NCBI RefSeq assembly: GCF_001664485.1
Contig: NZ_CP013630.1
Coordinates: 871,001 to 935,000 of the forward strand
Length of the DNA stretch: 64,000 nt
Direction of reading: 5' to 3'
From: Rhizobium sp. N324
GTDB taxonomy: Bacteria; Pseudomonadota; Alphaproteobacteria; Rhizobiales; Rhizobiaceae
The notes beneath the pieces are model-generated. The model made no database searches. It was not told where the DNA came from and saw nothing but the letters and a program-made list of their open reading frames with translations. Positions 18,697-27,798 of this stretch are shown one piece after another. The position numbers were made by a program, and so were the translations under genes. Position 1 is the stretch's first letter. Every line of letters starts with the position of its first letter.

Positions 18697-19800
18697 ATGA
18701 AAGTTCCTTTCGCTGATCTTCATCTCCAATATCTCTCGCTAAAGGAGGAGATCGATGCTGCAATCGCTTCGGTCATCCGCTCTTCCGCGTTTATCAGGGG
18801 GCCATTCGTTCAGAAGTTCGAGGACGAATTTGCCGCCGCCGTCGGCGCCCCTTATTGCATCTCATGTGCGAATGGAACGGATTCGCTCTTCATCGCCATG
18901 CGCGCGCTAGGCGTCAAACCCGGGGATGAAGTTATTACGACTGCCCATTCGTGGATTTCAACTACCGAGACGATTTCACAGGCCGGCGGCAATGTTGTCT
19001 TCTGCGACACCGACGCTTCGACATACACCATCGATCCTGTTCAAATCGAAGCGAAGATCACGCCTAGAACGGTTGGCATCATCCCGGTTCACCTCTATGG
19101 CCAACCGGCCGATATGACTGCGATCATGGCTATCGCCCGGAAGCACGGTCTCTGGGTCATAGAGGATTGTGCCCAATCCCATCTGGCTGAGATTGATGGG
19201 CAGGTCGTCGGGAGTTTCGGGGATGTCGCTTCCTATTCTTTCTACCCGGGAAAGAACCTTGGTGCGATGGGCGACGCAGGCGCCATTACCTGCAAGGACA
19301 AATCACTTGCCGATCGGATGGCGATGTTTGCGCGGCATGGCGGGCTTTCAAAGGGCGACCACCAGATCGAGGGCATAAATAGCCGCCTCGACGGACTGCA
19401 GGCCGCGATCCTGTCGGTGAAGCTGCCGCGTCTGCCGGAATGGACTGCAAAGCGGCAGGAATGGGCGAGGCGCTATGTGCGCGCCCTCGAAGATATTGGT
19501 GGGCTGGAACTGCCTGAAACGGCAGCCGGACGAAATCACGTCTATCACCTGTTTGTGATCAAGCACGAGCGGCGCGATGCCCTGGCCGCCCACCTCAATC
19601 ATGCCGGCATCCAAACCGTGGTCAACTATCCGATATCGCTGCCGTTCCTGCCGGCTTACGAACGCCTTGGGCATCGGCCGGAAGATTTTCCCAACGCGTT
19701 TGGAAATCAGTCCAAGATTCTTTCAATTCCGATTTTCCCTGAAATGACAGAAGCCCAACTCCTGTACGTCGCAGATATGATCAGGGGCTTCGCCGAGTGA
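18697..19800 (+). CDS. DegT/DnrJ/EryC1 sugar aminotransferase (WlbC/WbpE type)
   Basis: A 367-aa PLP-dependent enzyme that aminates a 3-keto nucleotide sugar using glutamate. The catalytic lysine is Lys186 in FYPGKNLGA; other family marks are NGTDSLFIAMRALG (about 59-72), PVHLYGQPADM (about 130-140) and the WVIEDCAQSHLAE segment (about 153-165). In WbpB-WbpE systems the aminotransferase and dehydrogenase recycle cofactor through 2-oxoglutarate. It overlaps the flippase gene by four bases, placing it in one operon with wzx, hisH, hisF and the amidotransferase. Confidence 0.88.
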   Translation: MKVPFADLHLQYLSLKEEIDAAIASVIRSSAFIRGPFVQKFEDEFAAAVGAPYCISCANGTDSLFIAMRALGVKPGDEVITTAHSWISTTETISQAGGNVVFCDTDASTYTIDPVQIEAKITPRTVGIIPVHLYGQPADMTAIMAIARKHGLWVIEDCAQSHLAEIDGQVVGSFGDVASYSFYPGKNLGAMGDAGAITCKDKSLADRMAMFARHGGLSKGDHQIEGINSRLDGLQAAILSVKLPRLPEWTAKRQEWARRYVRALEDIGGLELPETAAGRNHVYHLFVIKHERRDALAAHLNHAGIQTVVNYPISLPFLPAYERLGHRPEDFPNAFGNQSKILSIPIFPEMTEAQLLYVADMIRGFAE

Positions 19801-21392
19801 GTGACGAACGCCCGGAGAGCCATGGAAGGCGCAGCAATCTTCTTGGAAACTCAGGCTGGAATTTTGCGGGTTTCCTTTTTACGCTGATTGCTAATCTTGC
19901 CACGGTGCCGTTCGTCGTGCGCTGGATTGGACTGCAGGCACTGGGAAGCGCAGGCATAGTGATCGCTATCGCAGCTCCCGTGACGCTGATCGGCACGGTG
20001 CTCGGGCAGGCCGTTGTCAGGGAAATTTCCGCGCGGATTGGACGTGGCGAGGAGCATGCCGCCGCCCGTATTGCTATCGTCGGATTGAAAATCTGCCTGA
20101 TTGCTTCGGCGGTGGCTTGGCTAGGGATCGTGCTTGCCGGTCCATGGATCATGACCGGCATCGCCGGTGCGTCTCTTCCATCACAGAATCTCACCGTCTC
20201 CTTCCTCATTGTCGCAACCGGCACCGTGGCGCAGCAGTTCTCGTTTGTCCTGCAAGGTATTTGCGTGGGAAAGCAAAATTTTCGATTGGTGGCCAAAGCA
20301 TCAGCGTGGAGTTCATTCGCAACCATCATCGTGACCTTGGGATGCACGTGGTCATTTCCAGTGCTGAATGGCTATTTGCTCGGATTTGCTGGAAGTCTTG
20401 TATTTTCGACTGCAGGATGGATATGGGTTACATCCTCGGAATTCCGTGAGAGCGGCAGATTGATCTCGTCGTCTCCCGACGAACTGAAATCATTGCTTCA
20501 TTTTGGAAAATGGCAAAGCCTTTCTCAGCTTGCCGGAATCTTTGGCAACCAGATTGACCGCTACGTTCTGGCTTCGCTCGCGCCGTCTGCCGTTGTCGGC
20601 CAATATAACGTGTGCAATCGCCTCCAGGAGGCCGCTTACATCGCGGTCATACGTATCTGTGAAGTCCTGTTTCCTCGATTTGGCAACATGTCGAACAGCC
20701 GCGAAGAGGAGCGGCATGATTTCTTCATGCTCGCCTCATGGGGCAATTCGGCTTTCGGAGCCATCGTACTCTCGCCAATCGCGGTTCTCTCTAGGCCGCT
20801 GTTGACGGTTTGGGTCGGCGAAGAAACCGCTGCAGGCGGCACGCATCTGCTCCAGATACTCATTCTCGGCGGCATCGTCGGGTGCGGGTCGAATGTATTC
20901 CAGTATTACGCCATGGGAATGGGCAGAAATGCACCGGCTGCATATACTTCGCTTGCGTATTCGGTGATGACGGTTGTTTTTTCTTTTGTTTCCATTTGGT
21001 TTTACGGTCCATACGCTGCCGGAGCAGGCTTGCTTGCTGCGAGCGTTGTAAGAGTGCCTCTCGCGCTTTTGGTGACTCGCAATTGCTTCTTTCGCACTTT
21101 CAGCGCGGAGCAAATGTTCGCCTGTACAGTTGCACCTATCTTGGTTGGCATCTGCATAGTTGTCGGATCTTTAGGCCTGAATTTCACCTGGATCAATGGC
21201 TGGTTGTCCCTCGCTTTCGCGTATGTCTGTTCTGTCTGCGTTGTCTCCGCCGCGATCGCAGCCGTGGCGATGACGACGAAAACCGGGAGCCTTATCTTGT
21301 CCCGTATCTATGGGTCCGTTAGAACGGCTTTGTCCGAGAGACGCCTGATTGGATGGAATAACCATCTTGTGAAACGCAAGAGAGGGTTTTGA
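19797..21392 (+). CDS. wzx: O-antigen/polysaccharide repeat-unit flippase (Wzx)
   Basis: A 531-aa polytopic protein of the polysaccharide-synthesis flippase family, with about 12-14 hydrophobic helices spread evenly along the chain. The N-terminus (NSGWNFAGFLFTLIANLATV) is the usual first helix of Wzx proteins. It should move the lipid-linked oligosaccharide repeat across the inner membrane, to be polymerised by the Wzy-like protein encoded downstream. The start is a GTG overlapping the aminotransferase stop. It is followed with no gap by hisH, an order also seen in P. aeruginosa serotype O5 (wzx-hisH-hisF-wbpG). Confidence 0.88.
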   Translation: MSDERPESHGRRSNLLGNSGWNFAGFLFTLIANLATVPFVVRWIGLQALGSAGIVIAIAAPVTLIGTVLGQAVVREISARIGRGEEHAAARIAIVGLKICLIASAVAWLGIVLAGPWIMTGIAGASLPSQNLTVSFLIVATGTVAQQFSFVLQGICVGKQNFRLVAKASAWSSFATIIVTLGCTWSFPVLNGYLLGFAGSLVFSTAGWIWVTSSEFRESGRLISSSPDELKSLLHFGKWQSLSQLAGIFGNQIDRYVLASLAPSAVVGQYNVCNRLQEAAYIAVIRICEVLFPRFGNMSNSREEERHDFFMLASWGNSAFGAIVLSPIAVLSRPLLTVWVGEETAAGGTHLLQILILGGIVGCGSNVFQYYAMGMGRNAPAAYTSLAYSVMTVVFSFVSIWFYGPYAAGAGLLAASVVRVPLALLVTRNCFFRTFSAEQMFACTVAPILVGICIVVGSLGLNFTWINGWLSLAFAYVCSVCVVSAAIAAVAMTTKTGSLILSRIYGSVRTALSERRLIGWNNHLVKRKRGF

Positions 21393-22004
21393 GTGATCAC
21401 TGTGGTAGACTATGGCGTCGGGAATATCGGCGCAATTACCAATATGGCGGAGTATCTGGGGATCGATGCTCGGCCAAGCGGTGATCCCAAAGAGATCGAA
21501 AGTGCTGCGAAGCTCATTCTTCCAGGGGTCGGTGCGTTTGACAAAGCAATGGCCACGTTGAGAAACAGAAAATTAGTCGATCCACTGAATCACGCTGTGC
21601 GCGAACGGAGGGTTCCTGTTCTCGGCATATGTCTCGGTATGCAGCTGTTGGCGCGATCCAGCGAGGAAGGCTCGGAACCGGGACTCGGCTGGATAAATGC
21701 GGATGTGAAGCGCATCAGGCTGCCGGCAACATCATCCCTTAAAGTTCCTCATATCGGCTGGCTTGAGATAAGGCCGTGCCGAGAAAGCGCTTTGTTCGAC
21801 AGGTCCAACCGGAGGGAGCGCTTTTATTTCGACCACAGCTATTTTGTCGATTGCGATGATCCGAATGACGTTACCGCCGTCATCGACTACGGCGAGGAGC
21901 TATGTTGCGCAATGAGTTCGAACAATGTCAGCGGCGTGCAATTTCATCCTGAAAAAAGCCACCGCTTCGGGATGCGGGTTCTTGAAGCATTCGGGAAGCT
22001 TTGA
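21393..22004 (+). CDS. hisH2: HisH-like glutamine amidotransferase for sugar amidination
   Basis: A 203-aa class I glutaminase. Cys80 (GICLGMQ), His185 and Glu187 (QFHPEKSHRFG) form the catalytic triad. It is homologous to imidazole-glycerol-phosphate synthase subunit HisH, but its neighbours are a HisF paralogue and a WbpG-like amidotransferase rather than his genes. In P. aeruginosa O5 the equivalent HisH2 releases ammonia that is used to turn an N-acetyl into an acetamidino group. It starts at a GTG directly after wzx and overlaps hisF by one base. Confidence 0.87.
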   Translation: MITVVDYGVGNIGAITNMAEYLGIDARPSGDPKEIESAAKLILPGVGAFDKAMATLRNRKLVDPLNHAVRERRVPVLGICLGMQLLARSSEEGSEPGLGWINADVKRIRLPATSSLKVPHIGWLEIRPCRESALFDRSNRRERFYFDHSYFVDCDDPNDVTAVIDYGEELCCAMSSNNVSGVQFHPEKSHRFGMRVLEAFGKL

Positions 22005-22759
22005 TGAGAAAAAGGCTTATACCCGTCCTGCTGGTCGATCAGAAGCGTCGGCTGGTGAAAACGATAGAGTTTGGCGAGCGCACCTACGTCGGCGATCCCT
22101 TCAATGTTGTGCGCCTTTTCAACGAAAAGGAAGTCGACGAGATCTGCATTCTCGATATCGACGCCACGCGTACGGGGCGAGGTCCTGACCTCGGCTTCGT
22201 TCGCGAACTCGCAACCGAATGTTTCATGCCTTTGGCATATGGCGGCGGTATCACCGAGCTTAGGCAGTGCGAGGAACTTAACCGCTCCGGCGTCGAGAAG
22301 TTTGTACTTGGTCAAGGCGCGCGCAATTCGCAACTGGTGGGAGCGATCGCTGCCGATATGGGCAGCCAGGCTCTGGTTGCCTGTGTCGACGTTGAGGGTC
22401 GCGGTGCGGCGGCGAGCTGCTACGCTTCAAGCGGTGCGAGGCAAGAGCCGATAGAATTCTGCCTGAGGCTGCAGGATGCCGGCGTTGGCGAAATAATTCT
22501 TCAGTCGAAAACTCTCGACGGCACGCGCAACGGGTATGATCTTGAGTTGATCCAGTCGATTAGCCGAAAGCTGAGCATTCCGGTCGTGGCCTTGGGTGGC
22601 GCCGGAAACGTCGCCCACATGGAGGAAGGCCTTCATGCCGGCGCTTCCGCCGCAGCCTCGGGGAGCGCCTTCACCTTTATCGGCCGGCTAAGGGCAGTCC
22701 TTATAAGCTACCCTGCACCAGAAATTTTGGAGGAGGCGGAGCAAGGTGCTCATGGATAA
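22004..22759 (+). CDS. hisF2: HisF-like ammonia-channel subunit for sugar amidination
   Basis: A 251-aa (beta-alpha)8 barrel of the HisA/HisF family. The first strand reads RLIPVLLVDQKRRLVKTIEF, so the catalytic Asp region of HisF (CLDV) is altered to LLVD, as in non-histidine paralogues. ACVDVEG carries the second catalytic-type Asp, and the C-terminus has the typical AVLISYP ending. In the amidination system it pairs with HisH to channel ammonia to WbpG. The ATG at 22004 overlaps the hisH stop by one base. Its 3' end overlaps the next gene by 14 bases. Confidence 0.87.
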   Translation: MRKRLIPVLLVDQKRRLVKTIEFGERTYVGDPFNVVRLFNEKEVDEICILDIDATRTGRGPDLGFVRELATECFMPLAYGGGITELRQCEELNRSGVEKFVLGQGARNSQLVGAIAADMGSQALVACVDVEGRGAAASCYASSGARQEPIEFCLRLQDAGVGEIILQSKTLDGTRNGYDLELIQSISRKLSIPVVALGGAGNVAHMEEGLHAGASAAASGSAFTFIGRLRAVLISYPAPEILEEAEQGAHG

Positions 22760-23912
22760 CGCGTCGCGAGTTTGCTCATTTTGCGCCATGGACAATTCCA
22801 ACCCGTCGATCGTGTTTGACGCAAACGGCCAATGTAACTGCTGTCGGGATGCGCTGAATCGCAAGCCGCACGAGTGGTGGACTGGCCCGGAAGGCGATAT
22901 TCGAATGCGGCGATTGATCGCCACATTGAAGGAAGAAGGCGCAGGTAAGCCATACGATGCGATGGTCGGGCTTAGCGGTGGAATTGACAGCGCGTTTCTT
23001 GCGCATCTCGCCGCCCGAAAGCATGGTCTTCGTCTTCTGGCGGTCCATGTTGACGGCGGTTGGAATTCCGAGCCCGCCGTCCACAATATTGAAATTCTTG
23101 TCCGAAAACTCGATCTCGACCTTCACACTTATGTAATCGAGTGGCAGGAGATGCGCGATCTGCAGATTGCGTTTATGAAGGCTTCTGTCCTCAATCAGGA
23201 CATCCCGCAAGATCATGCATTCTTTTCCACCCTCTATAGGACAGCAGCTAAATTCGGCATTCGTCACTTCCTCAGCGGCGTAAACTTCGCGTCAGAATCG
23301 GTGATACCCCGCGGCTTTGGCTATCCGTCGATTGACGGAACGCATGCGAGCGCGATTCAAAAACGCTTCGGCTCCTTGAAGCTCACGACCTATCCCTTCA
23401 TGAGCCCTCTTGAGTATATTTGGCTTACCCGCGTCCGCCGGCAACTCACCATTCACCGTCCGCTCAACTACATCGACTACAATAAGGAAGAGGCGCGCAC
23501 TGAGCTTCAGCGCGAATACGGGTGGCGTGACTACGGTGGCAAACACAGTGAATCCAGATTCACAAAATTCTACCAGGATATCTATCTTCCGAGAAAATTT
23601 AACTTTGACAAAAGACGGCTTCACCTTTCAAGTTTGATTGTTGCCGGACAAATGACACGGGAGGAGGCGCTGCGCGAAATTTCAAAGCCCATCATCTCCG
23701 TTCAGGATGCCCGCAGGGAAACAAAGTTCGTGGCCAAAAAACTGGGATTGAAGCCGGAAGAGCTCCAATCGTATATCGAGGCACCGCCAGTCCCGCACAG
23801 CAATTATCCGAACGGCATGTGGCTTCATAGAGCGCTTTTGCGCCTGCGTAACATGACACGGACACTCCTGCCGACACGTAACGCAGCCGCAGAGGCAGCA
23901 GATGTCGACTAG
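22746..23912 (+). CDS. wbpG: N-acetyl sugar amidotransferase (WbpG/PseA family)
   Basis: A 388-aa ATP-dependent amidotransferase. The N-terminus has a cysteine cluster (CSFC at 10-13, CNCC near 30-33), followed by the PP-loop motif SGGIDS (77-82), which adenylates the substrate. Family members convert an N-acetyl on a nucleotide sugar to an acetamidino group; WbpG does so at C-3 of a diamino-uronic acid with ammonia from HisH/HisF. The GTG at 22746 is preferred, with AGGAGG nine bases upstream; ATG at 22752 is the alternative. Immediate coupling to hisH2 and hisF2 makes this role strong, though the substrate is inferred from the wlbABC-like genes upstream. Confidence 0.88.
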   Translation: MLMDNASRVCSFCAMDNSNPSIVFDANGQCNCCRDALNRKPHEWWTGPEGDIRMRRLIATLKEEGAGKPYDAMVGLSGGIDSAFLAHLAARKHGLRLLAVHVDGGWNSEPAVHNIEILVRKLDLDLHTYVIEWQEMRDLQIAFMKASVLNQDIPQDHAFFSTLYRTAAKFGIRHFLSGVNFASESVIPRGFGYPSIDGTHASAIQKRFGSLKLTTYPFMSPLEYIWLTRVRRQLTIHRPLNYIDYNKEEARTELQREYGWRDYGGKHSESRFTKFYQDIYLPRKFNFDKRRLHLSSLIVAGQMTREEALREISKPIISVQDARRETKFVAKKLGLKPEELQSYIEAPPVPHSNYPNGMWLHRALLRLRNMTRTLLPTRNAAAEAADVD

Positions 23913-25260
23913 CCTCGTCTTTGCCATGGCTGTTACATGGTCGGTGGCGTTCTACGTCTGGAGGGTGGGGATCAATCTGACGCTTTCGTCAGTTTTTTTA
24001 GGTCTCATGCTCGCGCTTCATGGGCCCATGTATCTCTATTACACTCGAATATGGGGTATCCAGACTAAGTTTTTTGAGACAATCATGTCTTCCGCTCCCT
24101 ACACCGATGCTATAGGCGCACTGGATCTCTCTCTTGCCCTTTCATTTGTTTGCATCACTGTCGGCATAGCAGGAGCGGATTTCGCGTTCGGCGTTAACCA
24201 TCAACAGATCCAGGCGGCACTGCATTCCTGGCGCACTCAGCCTGTCCGGATAGCCAGCGGTGTCGCTCAACGGCTCAAAATAATCTCGGCCATCGGTTTC
24301 TTTATCATTCTCGCCTTTATTATAGCTGAAAACAAAATCCCCAAAACTATTGTCTACTTCATTTCCGATGCAAGCGAAGTCGCGAAGATTGCGATGCGGC
24401 GCGAGTCGGGTGGAAGCCGCTTTTATCTTTTCAATCTCCTCGTCTCCAACCTATTTCCCTTCTCTGCTTTTTGCTGTTTTATAGCTTTAAGACAGCAGTC
24501 AATGAAACTGCCAGCGATCGCGTGGGCTTTTATCGTTGCCGTCATGGTGGCCAAGGCCTCGACTTTGAGCAAGGCGCCATTGGCGATATTTGTACTGCAG
24601 TTGATAGTCGTGGAACATCTTCGAAAATCTTTGGATCTGCCATTGGGGATGGCGATTAGGTTTATTTCGTTTTGTGTTCTTTTGTTTGGTGCGATGGTAC
24701 TTGTTGCCATTCGTGACTTGCATGGTGTCGGCGACGCGCTCGATTTTCTATTTTATCGGGTATTCATGATCGCAAACGAAAGTTTGCTTGAGTATTATGC
24801 CGCAATTCCAAGTGTTCTCCCCTATGGTTGGGGTAGTAAGTTCAGTTGGCTGGTAGGCTCTCTGACCGGGCAACCCAGTCAACCAACCTATGTACTGGTC
24901 GGCGCCGTCCATCGCGGCATGGAAGGTTCCACCTCGACAGCGATGTTTATCGCCGATGCCTGGGCCGACTTCTCTTGGGTGGGTGTGTTTCTATTTTCGC
25001 TATTTGCCGGATTTTTTATCCGCTTGCTAGATATCCAGCTAATAGTGAAACGAGGGAAGACCGTCGCAACGATTGCGGGGCTGGCTCTCGGCCACTATGG
25101 AATATTCGTGATGCTTTCGACCGCACTTCAAACTGCGATGATGACCGGCGGTTTGTTTTTGATTGTTCCATTAGTGCTGGCGCTGTCCAGCTCGCTAAAG
25201 TGGGTGCCAGATAAGAACGACGGTGGACAAGAGCATCTTGTCCAGCTCGGACGGGTATAG
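23902..25260 (+). CDS. wzy: O-antigen polymerase-like membrane protein (Wzy type)
   Basis: A 452-aa protein with about 11-12 hydrophobic helices and a periplasmic loop of about 60 residues (around 300-350) that includes PYGWGSKFSWLVG. Topology, length and position beside Wzx and the glycosyltransferases fit a Wzy polymerase; Wzy proteins share little sequence, so the call is mostly from context. It overlaps the amidotransferase gene by 11 bases and precedes a glycosyltransferase gene by 8. Confidence 0.75.
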   Translation: MSTSLVFAMAVTWSVAFYVWRVGINLTLSSVFLGLMLALHGPMYLYYTRIWGIQTKFFETIMSSAPYTDAIGALDLSLALSFVCITVGIAGADFAFGVNHQQIQAALHSWRTQPVRIASGVAQRLKIISAIGFFIILAFIIAENKIPKTIVYFISDASEVAKIAMRRESGGSRFYLFNLLVSNLFPFSAFCCFIALRQQSMKLPAIAWAFIVAVMVAKASTLSKAPLAIFVLQLIVVEHLRKSLDLPLGMAIRFISFCVLLFGAMVLVAIRDLHGVGDALDFLFYRVFMIANESLLEYYAAIPSVLPYGWGSKFSWLVGSLTGQPSQPTYVLVGAVHRGMEGSTSTAMFIADAWADFSWVGVFLFSLFAGFFIRLLDIQLIVKRGKTVATIAGLALGHYGIFVMLSTALQTAMMTGGLFLIVPLVLALSSSLKWVPDKNDGGQEHLVQLGRV

Positions 25261-25268
25261 AATCCAAT

Positions 25269-26360
25269 ATGCGCGTTTTTCAAAATTCCGGGGTATATGC
25301 TGCTTATATGCGGCGGCTTGATATACTCGCAGTTGATGCGAGAAGTTTTTCAGACAGATTGTCTCATTTTCTGGATGATCGCTATGGCGCTTGCCACATA
25401 CTGAACCCGGTGATGGAGGCCTCTCCAGACACCTTCTTTACGAACGGCGATGACGAGATACTTCAACGATACTGGGCGGTAGAAAACGGTTTGCCCGCCA
25501 CCTCCGACATGGAGCAGATCTTGCTGAGCCAGATCGAACATCACCGCACCGAGATATTTTATAATTCGGATCCGATGCGATACGGGAACGATTTCGTCCG
25601 CAAACTTCCTGGCTGCGTGCGGAAGTCAATCATGTGGCGAGCGGCGCCTTCCGGCAATACCGACTTCGGCGCCTACGATTTGATCGTCTGCAACTTTCCT
25701 ACCATATTGGAAGGTTATCGGAAGCTTGGCTGGCGCGCGGAATATTTTGCACCAGCCCATGATCCGGCAATGGATAGCTATGCCGAAAATCGAGACCGGC
25801 CAATCGATGTGCTTTTTGTCGGAGGCTATAGTCGTCACCATCGTCGGCGTGCAGAGATACTGCAAGCCGTGTCGGCTATTCGAAGGGATTTTAAAGTTCG
25901 TTACCACCTTGATCGGTCGCGATTGACTAGGCTTGCTGAGAGCCCGATTGGCTGGCTTCTGCCGCTTGGGAAGCACAGACGTCCGAAGAATATTCGCGCA
26001 GTGTCCCGTACCCCTCTTTTCGGACGCGAGCTTTATGAAGCGATTTCGCAGGCGAAAATTGTTCTAAACGGCGCCGTGGATATGGCGGGAACGGACAGGG
26101 GAAATATGCGATGCTGGGAGGCGCTAGGATGCGGTGCGCTGATGGTCTCGGACTCCGGTGTTTATCCCGAGGGGATGGTCAATAATATCAGCATGGTAAC
26201 ATATGAAGATGCGGAATCCGCGGCGCGGACAATTGTAAATCTGCTTCGGGAGCCGGGGCGCCTCCAGGCGTTAGCCAACGAGGGAACCCGTACTGTACGA
26301 ACCGTGTACAACAAGCGTGCCCAATGGCTTAACTTCCAACGGCTGGCTGCAAGCGCATGA
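25269..26360 (+). CDS. Glycosyltransferase, GT-B fold, CgeB-like family 1
   Basis: A 363-aa predicted cytoplasmic transferase. The C-terminal half has the pattern [19 protein letters not shown] followed by [13 protein letters not shown], typical of the PF13524-type glycosyltransferases that recognise a nucleotide sugar. The N-terminal half holds the [18 protein letters not shown] strand-loop. Donor and acceptor are unknown; it presumably adds one residue of the O-antigen repeat. It overlaps the acetyltransferase gene by four bases. Confidence 0.75.
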   Translation: MRVFQNSGVYAAYMRRLDILAVDARSFSDRLSHFLDDRYGACHILNPVMEASPDTFFTNGDDEILQRYWAVENGLPATSDMEQILLSQIEHHRTEIFYNSDPMRYGNDFVRKLPGCVRKSIMWRAAPSGNTDFGAYDLIVCNFPTILEGYRKLGWRAEYFAPAHDPAMDSYAENRDRPIDVLFVGGYSRHHRRRAEILQAVSAIRRDFKVRYHLDRSRLTRLAESPIGWLLPLGKHRRPKNIRAVSRTPLFGRELYEAISQAKIVLNGAVDMAGTDRGNMRCWEALGCGALMVSDSGVYPEGMVNNISMVTYEDAESAARTIVNLLREPGRLQALANEGTRTVRTVYNKRAQWLNFQRLAASA

Positions 26361-26950
26361 AGCTTAGCCTGACCACGATCGCAAACATGGCGGCGGGATG
26401 GTTGGCCCGCAAGCGGAGCAAATTTCTCGTCGGGAGTGGTAGCAACGTCCGTTGGCTGGCGTTGCGATCCATTCGCGGAGGCAATGTGAAGGTCGGCGAG
26501 AACTGTATCATCAATTGCAATATCAGCTTCGATGATCCCCGCGGCCGCATCAGCATTGGTGATCGCTGCTATATTGGTGCCAGTCACCTGGTATGCCATT
26601 CCGGAATTACGATTGGAAACGATGTCATCATCTCATGGGGAGTGACAATCGTCGATCATGATTCTCATTCTCTCGACTGGGAATTGCGCAAGAACGATGT
26701 GACCGATTGGGGCTTGGGAAAGAAGAATTGGAACGGGGTTTCCATCAAGCCAGTGTTTATTCAGGACAAGGTGTGGATTGGTTTTGGCGTGAGTATCCTG
26801 AAGGGGGTGACAGTCGGCGACGGGGCAGTTATTGGAGCCCATGCTGTTGTCACGCGCGATGTCCCCCCTTACACCGTCGTCGCCGGTAACCCCGCTCGCA
26901 TAATTCGGAATCTCAAGCGGACGCAAAAAGAGACAGAAGGTCAACCATGA
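26357..26950 (+). CDS. Hexapeptide-repeat O-acetyltransferase (WcaF/CysE-like)
   Basis: A 197-aa left-handed beta-helix acyltransferase. Repeats start at about residue 45 ([15 protein letters not shown]) and end with the [23 protein letters not shown] signature. The catalytic-type histidine motif is VDHDSH (about 95-100). It most likely acetylates a hydroxyl on the polysaccharide or its precursor. It lies between a glycosyltransferase gene and a methyltransferase gene with four-base overlaps on both sides, so it belongs to the same transcription unit. Confidence 0.82.
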   Translation: MKLSLTTIANMAAGWLARKRSKFLVGSGSNVRWLALRSIRGGNVKVGENCIINCNISFDDPRGRISIGDRCYIGASHLVCHSGITIGNDVIISWGVTIVDHDSHSLDWELRKNDVTDWGLGKKNWNGVSIKPVFIQDKVWIGFGVSILKGVTVGDGAVIGAHAVVTRDVPPYTVVAGNPARIIRNLKRTQKETEGQP

Positions 26951-27789
26951 CGGCAACAAAGTTGGACACGTGGGAAGCAGCCGTCCAGTGGCTTCGGCAA
27001 CAGCCTGACCAGCAAAAGCTGGTGCTCGATGCCTATTACGACGATCCGATTCTGAAGGCGGCCGAGCGGTATTGGCGGAGCGGCGAATGGGGTGCCATTC
27101 GCGAATTTCTCCCGCGGGCGCCAGGAACTGCAGTGGATATCGGCGCCGGTCGTGGTATTGCCAGCTATGCTCTGGCGAAGGAAGGTTTTGAGGTAACGGC
27201 CCTGGAGCCCGACGCGAGCGACCTCGTGGGGGCTGGTGCAATTCGTGCCCTCTTCAATGAAGTTCATCTTCCCATTTCGATCGCCGAGGAGTTTTCCGAA
27301 AAGCTCCCATTCTCCGACAATGCCTTCGATGTGGTCTTTGCTAGAGCCGTTCTGCATCACACCTCCGATCTGTCGGCCGCGTGCCGCGAATTCTTTCGAG
27401 TGCTCAAGCCCGGCGGGCGCTTCATCGCAGTTCGCGAACATGTGATATCGAGCGAACGCGATTTGCCGATCTTTCTCGATCGCCATCCCCTGCACAAACT
27501 CTATGGAGGGGAAAACGCCTTTCTTCTGAAGGAGTATCAGAACTCTATTGTTTCGGCCGGTTTCAAGATGGAAAAGCTCCTTATGCCGCTGGAGAGCGAG
27601 ATCAACTTCGCCCCCTATACTCCGGCGGAGTTGAAGGCGCAGATTGCCATGCGATTGCCGTTCTTCGCCAGAGCCGTTCCAGCGCTTTTGAATTCTCGGT
27701 CGGTCTGGACGATCTTCTCGCATATCGCAGCAAAGTTCGATCGGCGGCCGGGTCGGCTATATTCGTTCGTCGCCACGCGGCCCCAATAA
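26947..27789 (+). CDS. SAM-dependent methyltransferase, polysaccharide modification
   Basis: A 280-aa class I methyltransferase. The SAM-binding motif I is [15 protein letters not shown] (about 59-73), with an acidic residue at the end of strand 2 (TALEPD) and motif [19 protein letters not shown] (about 118-136). The family includes sugar O-methyltransferases. In this setting it may methylate a sugar of the O-antigen, as O-methyl sugars are common in rhizobial LPS. Substrate cannot be inferred. Confidence 0.75.
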   Translation: MTATKLDTWEAAVQWLRQQPDQQKLVLDAYYDDPILKAAERYWRSGEWGAIREFLPRAPGTAVDIGAGRGIASYALAKEGFEVTALEPDASDLVGAGAIRALFNEVHLPISIAEEFSEKLPFSDNAFDVVFARAVLHHTSDLSAACREFFRVLKPGGRFIAVREHVISSERDLPIFLDRHPLHKLYGGENAFLLKEYQNSIVSAGFKMEKLLMPLESEINFAPYTPAELKAQIAMRLPFFARAVPALLNSRSVWTIFSHIAAKFDRRPGRLYSFVATRPQ

Positions 27790-27798
27790 AGAAAAAGA

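Noticed and set aside
21393..22759. Histidine biosynthesis genes hisH and hisF
   Set aside because: They lie between wzx and wbpG with no other his gene, and the HisF first-strand catalytic region is altered. A sugar-amidination role fits better.
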